A DNA stretch of 41,139 bases from an uncultured Erysipelotrichaceae bacterium (lineage in GTDB: Bacteria; Bacillota_I; Bacilli_A; RF39; UBA660): contig CADBUX010000008.1 in assembly GCA_902797995.1 (NCBI GenBank), forward strand, positions 1 to 41,139. Direction: 5' to 3'. Positions 1 through 8,504 of this stretch are shown in pieces; the stretch's first letter is position 1, and the number at the start of each line of letters is the position of its first letter. The notes beneath the pieces are model-generated. The model made no database searches, was not told the origin of the DNA, and was given only the letters and a program-made list of their open reading frames with translations. The position numbers and the translations under genes are program-made.

Positions 1-29
1 TGGATTATATATTATCAAAAAGAATATAA

Positions 30-61
30 AAAATACAAATTAATTACATAACTTGTATTTT
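30..61 (-). terminator. Terminator of the uvrA-lgt-trxB operon
   Basis: Arms AAAATACAA and TTGTATTTT pair 31-62 nt beyond the trxB stop. On the minus strand the hairpin runs straight into further T residues. It marks the end of the operon. Confidence 0.65.
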
Positions 62-91
62 CTCTTAAAATTTTCCAACATTTACTTTACT

Positions 92-1009
92 TCACCAATC
101 TTTTATATCTTTAATAGCAGAGACGGCCGCTAAAGCTCCATCTGATACTGATGTTACTATTTGGAAAGCTTCTTTTTTTACTATGTCTCCCGCTGCATAG
201 ATGCCATTTATTTTAGTTCTATATTCATTATCTACAATTACATATCCGTTTTCATCTAAAATATCTAAGTCTTTTAAGAATTCTGTTGCTGGTTCATAAC
301 CAATAAAGATGAAACATGCTTTAGTTTCTAATTCTACTTTTTTACCATTTTCATTTAATGTAAGTGAATGAAGTATTCCATCTTCTCCATTAAACTCTTC
401 AATGGTTGAATTATACACTGTTTTGATATTTTTCGTGTTTTCGATTCTTTCTATTAAGACACTGTCACCTTTTAATTTTTCACTTCTACAGATAATAGTG
501 ACGCTTTTACAAATCTTTGATAAATATAGGGATTCTTCAAGAGCACTGTTGCCTGATCCGACGATTGATACATCTTGTCCTTTATATAGGTTCCCATCAC
601 ATAAAGAACAATAACTTATTCCTTTTCCTTCAAGACTATCAAAGTTTTCGCTTGTTAGTTTCTTTGGTTTCCTTCCAAGTGCTAAAATAATAGCTTTTGT
701 TTTTATTTTCTTACCATTTTTTAGCGTTATTACCTTATCATTTTTGTTTACTTTGATATTTGTGACTTCTGAAAATAATTGTTTTACTTCTAAGCTATTT
801 AGTTGGCTATAAAACTTTTCTACAAGTTCTGGGCCTGATATTTTTGTATATCCTGGATAGTTTTCAACAACTGATGTTTTATTAACTTGACCTCCAGGCA
901 TTTCTTTTTCAATGATTGCACAGTTTAAATTACTGCGAGAGGCATAGATAGCCGCTGCAATACCTGCTGGTCCCGCTCCAATTATTACTACATCAAAACT
1001 TTCTTGCAT
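92..1009 (-). CDS. trxB: Thioredoxin reductase (TrxB-type flavoprotein)
   Basis: A 305-aa FAD-dependent disulfide reductase that would keep cytosolic thioredoxin reduced. Visible features are the N-terminal FAD motif GAGPAG (residues 11-16), the redox pair C134-S-L-C137 followed by DG, a second nucleotide motif GSGNSA (151-156) and the C-terminal FAD motif around YAAGD (271-275). The length is normal for the low-Mr class. The motif that usually binds the NADPH 2'-phosphate (HRRxxxR after the second Rossmann strand) reads CRSEKLKGD here, so the electron donor may not be NADPH. The ATG at 1009 has AAAGGATG upstream and lies inside the last 17 nt of lgt, which implies coupled translation. The stop is TGA. 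Confidence 0.93.
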   Translation of the reverse strand: MQESFDVVIIGAGPAGIAAAIYASRSNLNCAIIEKEMPGGQVNKTSVVENYPGYTKISGPELVEKFYSQLNSLEVKQLFSEVTNIKVNKNDKVITLKNGKKIKTKAIILALGRKPKKLTSENFDSLEGKGISYCSLCDGNLYKGQDVSIVGSGNSALEESLYLSKICKSVTIICRSEKLKGDSVLIERIENTKNIKTVYNSTIEEFNGEDGILHSLTLNENGKKVELETKACFIFIGYEPATEFLKDLDILDENGYVIVDNEYRTKINGIYAAGDIVKKEAFQIVTSVSDGALAAVSAIKDIKDW

Positions 1010-1805
1010 AAAATTCCATCCTTTCTTTTAACTTATTTATTCTTGTTTGTTTTTTCTTTCTAAATAACAAGTATAATCCTAATATGAATAATAGTACTGA
1101 GATTGCTTGGGCTACTTTTATGTGTCCTAGCATAAGAGAATCTGTTCTTAAACTTTCAATAAAGAATCTTGCCACACTATACCATATAAAATAGATTCCT
1201 GTAAGCCCTCCTCTTCTTAATTTTACCTTTTTCTTTAATGTTATTAAAATGATAAAACCTAATAAACACCATACACTTTCATAAAAGAAGGTTGGATGAT
1301 AATATACTCCATCAATATTCATTCCATTTATTACGAATTTTGGTATGGGTAGTTTTTCCAGAACTTCTCTTGCTACTTGTGGTCCATGAGCTTCACTATT
1401 AAAAAAGTTTCCCCATCTTCCTATAGCTTGTCCTAAAATAAGAGATGGTGCTAAAAGGTCTGCTAATCTTAAAAAACTTTTTTTGTATTTTAGGCAATGA
1501 TAAAGAAGGCAAATAGATCCTCCAATTATACCACCATGGATTGCTAAGCCTCCATTCCATACTGCTATTATTTCTAATGGATTTTTTAAATAATATCCTA
1601 AATTGAATATTACATAATATAATCGCGCTCCAATAATAGCAAATATTATGGTATAAAATATCAGATTTGTTAAGAATTCTTCTTTATATCCTTCTTTTTT
1701 TGCAGCTTTTAGAAAGATAACACTCCCTATTAGCATAGCTAAAAGTATTATTACTGAATACCAATATATTTGAATAGGTCCTAAATCTATTAAAATAGGA
1801 TTCAT
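993..1805 (-). CDS. lgt: Prolipoprotein diacylglyceryl transferase
   Basis: A 270-aa polytopic membrane enzyme that moves diacylglycerol from phosphatidylglycerol to the lipobox Cys of prelipoproteins, the first step of lipoprotein maturation. Family signatures are visible: the HGGIIGG segment near residue 90 and the Lgt signature GRWGNFFNSEAHG near residue 130. Around seven hydrophobic helices are predicted, and the C-terminus is basic and cytosolic. The start has a strong AAGGAGG site 5 nt upstream. It lies 10 nt downstream of uvrA and overlaps trxB by 17 nt, so the three genes form one transcription unit. The lgt/trxB/uvrA neighbourhood is also found in Bacillus. Confidence 0.95.
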   Translation of the reverse strand: MNPILIDLGPIQIYWYSVIILLAMLIGSVIFLKAAKKEGYKEEFLTNLIFYTIIFAIIGARLYYVIFNLGYYLKNPLEIIAVWNGGLAIHGGIIGGSICLLYHCLKYKKSFLRLADLLAPSLILGQAIGRWGNFFNSEAHGPQVAREVLEKLPIPKFVINGMNIDGVYYHPTFFYESVWCLLGFIILITLKKKVKLRRGGLTGIYFIWYSVARFFIESLRTDSLMLGHIKVAQAISVLLFILGLYLLFRKKKQTRINKLKERMEFYARKF

Positions 1806-1815
1806 ATGTTCCTCC

Positions 1816-4629
1816 TTATTGTTCTAAGACTTTTTTTAAATATCTTCCTGTGTGAGATTTTTCTGCTTTAGCTATTTCTTCAGGTGTTCCAGTTGCTATT
1901 ACTTCTCCACCTTTATCTCCACCTTCAGGTCCTAAATCTATGATGTAATCTGCTGTTTTTATCATGTCTAGATTATGTTCTATTACTATAACACTATCTT
2001 TATTATCTACTATTTTGTTAATTATTGCAAGTAACTTCTTAATGTCATGAGAGTGAAGTCCTGTTGTTGGTTCATCCATAACAAATAATGTTTTTCCAGT
2101 TGGTTTTTTTTGTAATTCTTTAGCAAGTTTAACACGTGATGCTTCTCCTCCTGATAAAGTTGGTGCTGGTTGTCCTAGTTTTATATATCCAAGGCCTACA
2201 TCTTCCATTACTTGCAATTTTCTTTTTATTTTTGGATGATTTTCAAAAAATTCTAAGGCTTCAGATACTCTCATATCTAATACTTCAGTTATATTTTTAT
2301 CTTTAAATTTTATTTTTAAACTTTCAGTGTTATATCTTGCTCCATGACATACTTCACATGGTACATAAACATCAGGCAAGAAGTGCATTTCTATTTTTTT
2401 AACTCCTTCGCCCCAACATGCTTCACATCTTCCACCTTTTACGTTGAATGAAAATCTTCCTTTATCATACCCTAGCATCTTAGCTTCTTTAGTTTGGGCA
2501 AAGACATCTCTTATGTCATCAAACACTCCAACATATGTTGCAGGGTTTGATCTTGGAGTTCTTCCTATTGGGCTTTGTGAAATATAAACTATCTTATCTA
2601 TATTTTCTAGGCCTTTGATGCTTTTATATTTACCTGGTTTTTCTTTTGAATTATAGATATGTTGGTATAAAGCTTTTGTTAATATTTGATTTACAAGTGT
2701 ACTTTTTCCACTTCCTGATACTCCTGTTACACAAGTAAATGTTCCAAGGGGAAACTTGACATTAATATCTTTTAAATTGTTTTCCTTAGCCCCTTTGACT
2801 TCAAGATATTTTTTATTGCCTTTCCTGCGTTTTTTTGGAATTTCAATACATTCTTTGCCACTTAAATATCTTCCAGTAAGACTATTATCGTCAGCAGCCA
2901 CTTCTTCTGGAGTGCCTATTGACACAATTTGTCCGCCTTTTTCTCCTGCTAAAGGGCCAACATCTACTAAAAAGTCACATTGTTTCATAGTATCTGTATC
3001 GTGTTCTACTACTATTAGGGTATTGCCTAAATCGCGCATACTTTTCATCGTTTGAATTAACCTATCATTATCTCTTTGATGAAGACCAATACTTGGTTCA
3101 TCAAGTACATATAATACTCCAGTAAGTCTTGTCCCTACTTGAGTAGCTAGTCTTATTCTTTGTGCTTCTCCCCCTGATAGAGTCCCCGCACTTCTTGCAA
3201 GTGTTAAATAATCAAGTCCTACATTGATAAGAAAACTTAGCCTATCAGATATTTCTTGTACAATCATTTTTGATATTTCTTTCTTTTCTTCAGATAGTTT
3301 TAGATTTTGCATGAAGTCATATAATTTTTTTATACTTAATTGAGTTACTTCATAAATGTTTTTATTATTTATTTTGACAGAAAGTACTTCTTCTTTTAAT
3401 CTAGCACCTTTACATGTTGGGCATTCAAGCTCTACCATGTATTTTTCAAGCCATTCTCTTATCCAAGTACTTGTTGTTTCCATATATCTTCTTTCTAAGT
3501 TTGTTATTATCCCTTCAAATGTTCCGAAACTGTCTGAAAGCCTTCCATTTTTACTTCTGAAGTGATAATGAATAATATCATCTGTTCCATATAGAATCAT
3601 ATCTAATTCTTTTTTTGTAAAATCTTTTATTTTTTTATTCAAATCTATTCCATAGTGTTCACAAAAATTTTCTAGTTTTAAATAATTTATGTTTTCTGGA
3701 TCATCTCCGAAAGGCACTATTCCACCTTCTGCAATAGTTTTATTTCTATCTGGTATTACTAAATCTACATCCATTACTAATTTTACTCCAAGTCCTTTAC
3801 AATCTGGACATGCTCCGTATGGGGCGTTAAAACTAAATGTACGTGGTTCTAGTTCACTTAGTGAAAAGTTACAGTATGGACATGAAAAGTTTTCAGAAAA
3901 CACCAATTTCTCTTTACCTAGAACATCTACGAATACTTTTCCTTTTGATAATTTAGCTGCTGTTTCAAGTGATTCATATAGTCTAGATCTTACTCCATCT
4001 TTTATAACTAATCTATCTATTATTACTTCAATGTGATGTTTTTTATTCTTTTCTAAATCTATGTCTTCTTCTAAATCATAATCTTTATCATCTATTTTTA
4101 CTCTTACATAACCACTTTTTCTTAGGTCTTCTAAAAGGTCTTTATGGGTTCCTTTTTTTCCTTCGATTACTGGAGATGAAATAATTATTTTTGTTTTTTC
4201 TTCCATACTCATTACTTTATTAGTCATTTCTTCAATACTTTGATTTTTTATTGGTATATTATGAGTAGGGCAATATGGTGTACCAGCTTTTGAAAATAAT
4301 AATCTTAAATGATCATATAATTCTGTAACTGTTCCTACAGTAGATCTTGGATTTTTATTAGTTGTTTTTTGATCTATTGATATCGCAGGACTAAGTCCTT
4401 CGATAGAATCTACATCTGGCTTTTCAGTTCCACCCAAAAACTGTCTAGCATATGCAGATAAACTTTCTAGATATCTTCTTTCTCCTTCTTTGTAAATAGT
4501 ATCAAATGCTAAACTAGATTTTCCACTTCCTGATACTCCAGTCATTACTATAAATTTATTTTTAGGTAGTTCTAAAGAAACATTTTTTAAATTGTTTTCC
4601 CTTGCACCTTTTATTATTATTTTTTCCAT
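1816..4629 (-). CDS. uvrA: Excinuclease ABC subunit A
   Basis: A 937-aa DNA-damage sensor of nucleotide excision repair that loads UvrB on lesions. It has two ABC ATPase halves. The first P-loop is GVSGSGKSS (31-39), and the second, GVSGSGKST, lies in the C-terminal half. Each half has an ABC signature (TLSGGEAQRIRLA and TLSGGEASRVKLA). Zinc-finger cysteine pairs are visible (CPYC...CPDC in the first half, CEAC...CEVC in the second). The length is typical. The promoter upstream contains a LexA/DinR-like box, consistent with SOS control. It is first in an operon with lgt and trxB. Partner uvrB lies 4.6 kb away in a separate operon on the same strand. Confidence 0.97.
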   Translation of the reverse strand: MEKIIIKGARENNLKNVSLELPKNKFIVMTGVSGSGKSSLAFDTIYKEGERRYLESLSAYARQFLGGTEKPDVDSIEGLSPAISIDQKTTNKNPRSTVGTVTELYDHLRLLFSKAGTPYCPTHNIPIKNQSIEEMTNKVMSMEEKTKIIISSPVIEGKKGTHKDLLEDLRKSGYVRVKIDDKDYDLEEDIDLEKNKKHHIEVIIDRLVIKDGVRSRLYESLETAAKLSKGKVFVDVLGKEKLVFSENFSCPYCNFSLSELEPRTFSFNAPYGACPDCKGLGVKLVMDVDLVIPDRNKTIAEGGIVPFGDDPENINYLKLENFCEHYGIDLNKKIKDFTKKELDMILYGTDDIIHYHFRSKNGRLSDSFGTFEGIITNLERRYMETTSTWIREWLEKYMVELECPTCKGARLKEEVLSVKINNKNIYEVTQLSIKKLYDFMQNLKLSEEKKEISKMIVQEISDRLSFLINVGLDYLTLARSAGTLSGGEAQRIRLATQVGTRLTGVLYVLDEPSIGLHQRDNDRLIQTMKSMRDLGNTLIVVEHDTDTMKQCDFLVDVGPLAGEKGGQIVSIGTPEEVAADDNSLTGRYLSGKECIEIPKKRRKGNKKYLEVKGAKENNLKDINVKFPLGTFTCVTGVSGSGKSTLVNQILTKALYQHIYNSKEKPGKYKSIKGLENIDKIVYISQSPIGRTPRSNPATYVGVFDDIRDVFAQTKEAKMLGYDKGRFSFNVKGGRCEACWGEGVKKIEMHFLPDVYVPCEVCHGARYNTESLKIKFKDKNITEVLDMRVSEALEFFENHPKIKRKLQVMEDVGLGYIKLGQPAPTLSGGEASRVKLAKELQKKPTGKTLFVMDEPTTGLHSHDIKKLLAIINKIVDNKDSVIVIEHNLDMIKTADYIIDLGPEGGDKGGEVIATGTPEEIAKAEKSHTGRYLKKVLEQ

Positions 4630-4728
4630 ATAAATCAGTCCTTTTTACTTCGTATATTATAACATAACTTTTATATTTTACTACTGTTAGTTTTTGGTAA
4701 ATATTTTATTTTTATGTATTACTTTAAT

Positions 4729-4757
4729 ATAATAACATTTTAAACAAATGTTCGCAA
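4729..4757 (-). promoter_or_regulatory. uvrA promoter with overlapping LexA/DinR-like box
   Basis: On the minus strand a -35 TTGCGA (4752-4757) and -10 TATTAT (4729-4734) are 17 bp apart. The 14-mer CGAACATTTGTTTA (4741-4754) sits in the spacer and -35. It matches the Firmicutes SOS box CGAACRNRYGTTYC at 12 of 14 positions, with one change in the GTTC half-site. The leader to uvrA is about 95 nt. A second TATAAT at about 4660-4665 has no clear -35. Confidence 0.6.
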
Positions 4758-4768
4758 GTAGATAAATT

Positions 4769-4809
4769 AAAAAAGCAAATAATTATTTTTTAGTTTTATT
4801 TGCTTTTTT
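4769..4809 (-). terminator. Terminator overlapping the helicase 3' end
   Basis: Arms AAAAAAGCAAATAA and TTATTTGCTTTTTT form a 14-bp stem. The upstream arm (minus strand) contains the last codons of the helicase gene, and the downstream arm supplies a U-rich tail. Confidence 0.6.
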
Positions 4810-7086
4810 TACATTTGATTCTTCTTTTATATTTTTAACATTAGATACTTTTTTCCTGTTTGTTACTGTCCAATCTCCCAAAGCATCTAGTTTTGCTTTC
4901 CTTCTGTCTGATAATTTTTCATTTTTGCATAATTGTTTTTGCCTACTCAACCATTTACCTAATCTTTGACCATTTTGTGGTGGGAATTTCCCATGATGGT
5001 TTTCTACATATTGTTTTAATAATCTATATTTTTCGTCCCATTCTTCTTCATTTTTTATGGCTTCACAACTTATTAACCAATTTCCTAATTCATCTAGTTT
5101 CTCTTTTCTTTCTTTACTTAACCCTTCGTTTTTGTATGCTTGTTTTTGGTTACTTAACCAGCTTCCTATTATTGGTTCTTGATGAGGTGGAAATTGTCCA
5201 TTATGGCTCTCTATATATTGTTTTAATAGTTCATATTTTTCGCTCCATTGCTCTCCATGTTTACCTTTTAACCAATCTCCTAATGCGTCTAACTTTATTT
5301 TTCGTCTTTCGCTTAATTCTTTATTTTTGTATAATTGTTTTTGATGAATAAACCACGTTCCTATTTCTGGTTCTTGCTCTACTGGAAATTTTTCATTATG
5401 GCTTTCAACATACTCTTTTAATAACTCATATTTTTGGTCCCATTGTTCATCTTCTTTTTGATTTCTATAACTTGTTAACCAATCTCCTAGTTTATCTAGT
5501 TTTTCTTTTTTTTCTTTACTTAATTCTCCTTTTTTGTATTTTTCTTTTTGCCAAATTAACCAGTTCCCTATTATTGGCTCTCTGTTTTGCGGAAGTTTTC
5601 CATTATGGTTTTCAACATACTCTTTTAATAATTCATATTTTTTGTCCCATTGTTCATCTTCTTTTTGACTTCTATAGCTTGTTAACCAATCTCCTAATTC
5701 ATTTAGTTTGTCTTTTCTTTCTTTACTTAATTCTCTTTTTTTGTATAATTGTTTTTGTCTATCTAACCAATTACCTATTATTGGTTCGCTCATAGGTGGA
5801 AACATTCCATTATGGTTTTCGACATATTGTTTTAATAATTCATATTTTTCATTCCAACCATATGTTGCATTTATATCAAGTTCTTTTATTAATATTGATA
5901 TATTTTTATAATCATCTATTATTTTAAATGTTTCTTCCATTCTTTGTATTTCTTTTTTAGGTTTATTAGATTTTTCCATTATTTTTATAACCGTATCTCT
6001 TAAAAGTTCTATATCTTTTAAACATTCTATGTTGTTTACTACATCAAATACTAACGGTTCGTGTTTTTTTCCGGTTGTTAAAGCCCTACCTAATTGTTGT
6101 TGGTATAGAATTGGAGATGATGTTGGTCTTAACATAATAACTCCATCTATATCATTAACATGTACTCCTTCGTTTAACATTCCTACTGAATATAGCAGTT
6201 TTAAATTATCGTTTTTAATATAATGAAATCTATCTAATGTATACTTATTATGATCTTCATCTTCTAGAGAGTGCATGTAGTGTGTTTCTATATTTTTATT
6301 TATTTGTTTAAACCAATTATTTGCTTCATCTTTCATTTCTTCTAGGTGATTTATATCTCTACAAAATACTAAATATTTTCCATTTGCTTTAGTCATATAT
6401 TTTTTAAATATATCTTCTATGTTTTCGGCATTTTCTATTGTTCTTTTGGCTAATTTTAATTCTTCTTCAAGCTCTTTTTGTCTTTCTTTGTCCGTTATTT
6501 TAGATATTTTTTCTTCTATTTTTTCTATTTCTTCTTTAAATGAATAAATAGCATTTATATATGTTGGAGGAGGAAGTATTCCTTCTGCAATTGCTTTTGG
6601 AAGGGTTATATGGCTTGCCACATTGCCACCAAATATTTCATCTGACATATCTCTATTTCTATTTAAATACCTTACAGGTGTTGCAGTTAATCCTAGAACT
6701 TTTGATTCTTTATTATTATCTAAGAACCTTTTTACCGCTTCTCCCCACTTTGGAGCGCCTGCTCTATGAAATTCATCTAAAACTATTAAGTCTGTTTTCA
6801 TATCGTTATTATGTAGTAATGATGAGTATGTTACTATTTTTAAATTAGGAAAGTCTTCTAAACTTAGATCGTTATCTCTTATAGTTCTTTCTAACTGATC
6901 TTTTATTGCTAGATGAGATGTTACATAAATTGCTTTTTTGTCTTTATTATCAAAAAGCCATTTTAAAGCTATATAACTTTTTCCCGTTCCTGTAGGATGA
7001 ATAATAGCACATCTATCTGTTTCCTTAAACATTTCTTTTGTTTTTTCATATGCTATTTCATTGTGTTTGTATAGTTCTATCTCCAT
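4783..7086 (-). CDS. Superfamily II DEAD/DEAH-type helicase with five helicase-associated (HA) repeats
   Basis: A 767-aa protein. Residues 1-400 are an SF2 helicase core: Walker A PTGTGKS (31-37), Walker B-type DEFH (104-107), motif III-like GLTATP (132-137), and motif VI QLGRAL (331-336) followed by a helicase C-terminal fold. From Trp411 to about residue 745 there are five tandem repeats of 65-70 aa. Each begins W-x-x-K-Y-x-L-L-K and continues with an IGxW-LxxQK core and KLxxLGxW, as in the helicase-associated (HA, PF03457-type) domain. The C-terminal tail is Lys-rich. It is a single-gene unit divergent from murI, with no nuclease, methylase or other defence partner beside it. The substrate is unknown; the HA repeats probably bind nucleic acid. 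Start context is GAGGAGTGTTAAT-ATG. Confidence 0.85.
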   Translation of the reverse strand: MEIELYKHNEIAYEKTKEMFKETDRCAIIHPTGTGKSYIALKWLFDNKDKKAIYVTSHLAIKDQLERTIRDNDLSLEDFPNLKIVTYSSLLHNNDMKTDLIVLDEFHRAGAPKWGEAVKRFLDNNKESKVLGLTATPVRYLNRNRDMSDEIFGGNVASHITLPKAIAEGILPPPTYINAIYSFKEEIEKIEEKISKITDKERQKELEEELKLAKRTIENAENIEDIFKKYMTKANGKYLVFCRDINHLEEMKDEANNWFKQINKNIETHYMHSLEDEDHNKYTLDRFHYIKNDNLKLLYSVGMLNEGVHVNDIDGVIMLRPTSSPILYQQQLGRALTTGKKHEPLVFDVVNNIECLKDIELLRDTVIKIMEKSNKPKKEIQRMEETFKIIDDYKNISILIKELDINATYGWNEKYELLKQYVENHNGMFPPMSEPIIGNWLDRQKQLYKKRELSKERKDKLNELGDWLTSYRSQKEDEQWDKKYELLKEYVENHNGKLPQNREPIIGNWLIWQKEKYKKGELSKEKKEKLDKLGDWLTSYRNQKEDEQWDQKYELLKEYVESHNEKFPVEQEPEIGTWFIHQKQLYKNKELSERRKIKLDALGDWLKGKHGEQWSEKYELLKQYIESHNGQFPPHQEPIIGSWLSNQKQAYKNEGLSKERKEKLDELGNWLISCEAIKNEEEWDEKYRLLKQYVENHHGKFPPQNGQRLGKWLSRQKQLCKNEKLSDRRKAKLDALGDWTVTNRKKVSNVKNIKEESNVKKANKTKK
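4852..5856 (-). repeat. Five tandem HA-domain repeats encoded in the helicase gene
   Basis: Repeats start at Trp residues 411, 480, 549, 614 and 683 (DNA about 5856, 5649, 5442, 5247 and 5040). The shared core is KYELLKQYVENHNG-x-FP ... EPIIGNWLxxQKQLYKN ... LSxERKxKLDxLGDW. Repeats 1-3 are closest to each other. The fifth has the most divergent core (QRLGKW replaces EPIIGNW). Confidence 0.85.
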
Positions 7087-7109
7087 ATTAACACTCCTCT
7101 ATTATATTA

Positions 7110-7145
7110 ATTATAGCATACTTTTTATTAAAAATAGTATATAAT
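7110..7145. promoter_or_regulatory. Divergent -10 elements between the helicase gene and murI
   Basis: On the minus strand an extended -10 TGC-TATAAT (TATAAT at 7110-7115) precedes the helicase. On the plus strand TATAAT at 7140-7145 precedes murI. Neither has a good -35. The two -10s are only about 24 bp apart, so the promoters overlap. Confidence 0.45.
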
Positions 7146-7162
7146 ATATTTAGGTGATTACA

Positions 7163-7882
7163 ATGGATAATAGACCAATATGTTTTTTTGATTCTGGTAT
7201 TGGAGGTGCTACCATACTTAGAGAAGTTGTTAAACTACTTCCTAATGAAGGTTATATTTATTATGCTGATAGTATAAATAATCCTTATGGAGAAAAGAGT
7301 AAGGAAGAACTTTTTTCTATTGTTAATAAGGTTGTTTCTAAATTACTTGAATATGATCCTAAAGCAATAGTATGTGCTTGTAATACTGCTACTGCTATGG
7401 TACTTAATGATATCAGAAAGAAATATCCTGATATTGTTTTTATTGGTACTGAGCCCGCAGTTAAGGTTGTTTATGATTATTATAGTGATAAAAAAACTAT
7501 TGTTCTTACCACAAAAGGTACTGGTGAAAGTGAGAAGTTTTTGGATTTGTTTCATAAATATGAGACTGATAATTGTAAATTAGTTCCTGCTCCAGAACTT
7601 GCTAATTTAATTGAGAATAATAAAGATGCTTCTTTTTACTTATCCACTTTATTGAAAGATTATATTGGTACTGAAGTAGTAGTTCTTGGATGTACTCATT
7701 TTCCTTTAGTAAAGGATGAAATTAGAAATGTTCTTGGTGATGTTTTATTTGTGGATGGTTCTGTAGGTATTGCTAATAGAGTTAACTCTCTTATTAAAAA
7801 GAATAATGGAAAGGGATATATTAAAGTTATATCTACTTCTGCTAATGTAGAAGATAGAATTCTTAATATTATTAGTAAATAA
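7163..7882 (+). CDS. murI: Glutamate racemase
   Basis: A 239-aa cofactor-independent racemase supplying D-Glu for peptidoglycan. The start is ATG 7163, with AGGTGA (7152-7157) as ribosome site; the in-frame GTG at 7154 lies inside that site and is unlikely to be used. Signatures are FFDSGIGG near the N-terminus (Asp10), the first catalytic Cys73 in ACNTATA, and the second, Cys177, in GCTHFP. Length is a little below the family's usual 260-270 aa, but both catalytic cysteines are present. It stands alone on the plus strand among minus-strand genes and ends at a shared bidirectional terminator. Confidence 0.93.
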   Translation: MDNRPICFFDSGIGGATILREVVKLLPNEGYIYYADSINNPYGEKSKEELFSIVNKVVSKLLEYDPKAIVCACNTATAMVLNDIRKKYPDIVFIGTEPAVKVVYDYYSDKKTIVLTTKGTGESEKFLDLFHKYETDNCKLVPAPELANLIENNKDASFYLSTLLKDYIGTEVVVLGCTHFPLVKDEIRNVLGDVLFVDGSVGIANRVNSLIKKNNGKGYIKVISTSANVEDRILNIISK

Positions 7883-7914
7883 AAAGTTATTAACAGTTGT
7901 TGTTAATAACTTTT
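7882..7914. terminator. Bidirectional terminator between murI and the HD gene
   Basis: A perfect 14-bp stem (AAAAGTTATTAACA with TGTTAATAACTTTT, loop GTTGT) lies between two convergent genes and has U-rich sequence on both exits. Confidence 0.75.
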
Positions 7915-8497
7915 ATCTTGTTTTAACATTGTTATCTTCATCGAACTTAACATCTAAGTATTTTTTACTTGATAGGTAATCACACATATGGACAAAGAAT
8001 TCATATTTATCACTTGGTTTAGGAAGTTCTATATCACTGTAATGGCTTTTATTCCACTGTCCCATATGGGAACTTATTACTCTTTTTAATAATTCTATTT
8101 CTTCTTTGGTTAATTCTGTTTTATCTTTGTTTTCTTCTATAAAAGATGCTGCAAGAAGAGGATGATCAAATCTAGTATATCTTTCCTCAGGGACTCCTAA
8201 TTTTTGAGTATCATGAAACATTATTGAAAGTAGTAGTAAATCTTTTTCATCACTAGTGAATAGACTATTTGTATATTCTAGTGATAATACTTCTTTTCCT
8301 ATTCTTACTGCTACTTTTGTATGTCTTAGAAGACCTCCATCACCTTGTGAAAAGCTCGGATGATATTTCCCTGTTGAAGATGCAGAAACTTTAAAGAAAT
8401 AATCTGGTACCAATTCTAAGAGATTTTCTGCACTTTTTCTTATTCTTTCATTTTTTATATATTCTAATTCTTGTTTAAATACTTCTTTTTTATTCAT
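7913..8497 (-). CDS. HD-domain metal-dependent phosphohydrolase
   Basis: A 194-aa soluble protein with the HD-superfamily metal-ligand pattern: His59 (LRHTKVA), His95-Asp96 (MFHDTQK) and the distal Asp173 (CDYLSS). Additional histidines at 112 (DHPLLA) and 144 (SSHMGQW) also fit the fold. Such proteins hydrolyse phosphomonoesters or phosphodiesters of nucleotides or nucleic acids; the substrate is not evident here. It is last in the uvrB-DUF1287-HD operon, 7 nt after the preceding gene, with AGGTGT as ribosome site. Confidence 0.8.
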   Translation of the reverse strand: MNKKEVFKQELEYIKNERIRKSAENLLELVPDYFFKVSASSTGKYHPSFSQGDGGLLRHTKVAVRIGKEVLSLEYTNSLFTSDEKDLLLLSIMFHDTQKLGVPEERYTRFDHPLLAASFIEENKDKTELTKEEIELLKRVISSHMGQWNKSHYSDIELPKPSDKYEFFVHMCDYLSSKKYLDVKFDEDNNVKTR

Positions 8498-8504
8498 ATT
8501 ACAC

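Noticed and set aside
92-94. Reading TGA as Trp (Mollicutes code)
   Set aside because: trxB and the PBP gene end normally at TGA, Trp codons are TGG, and both RF1 and cell-wall genes are present.
4860-5911. Plus-strand ORFs opposite the helicase repeats
   Set aside because: They are antisense shadows of the HA repeats, Leu/Phe/Ile-rich and without ribosome sites.
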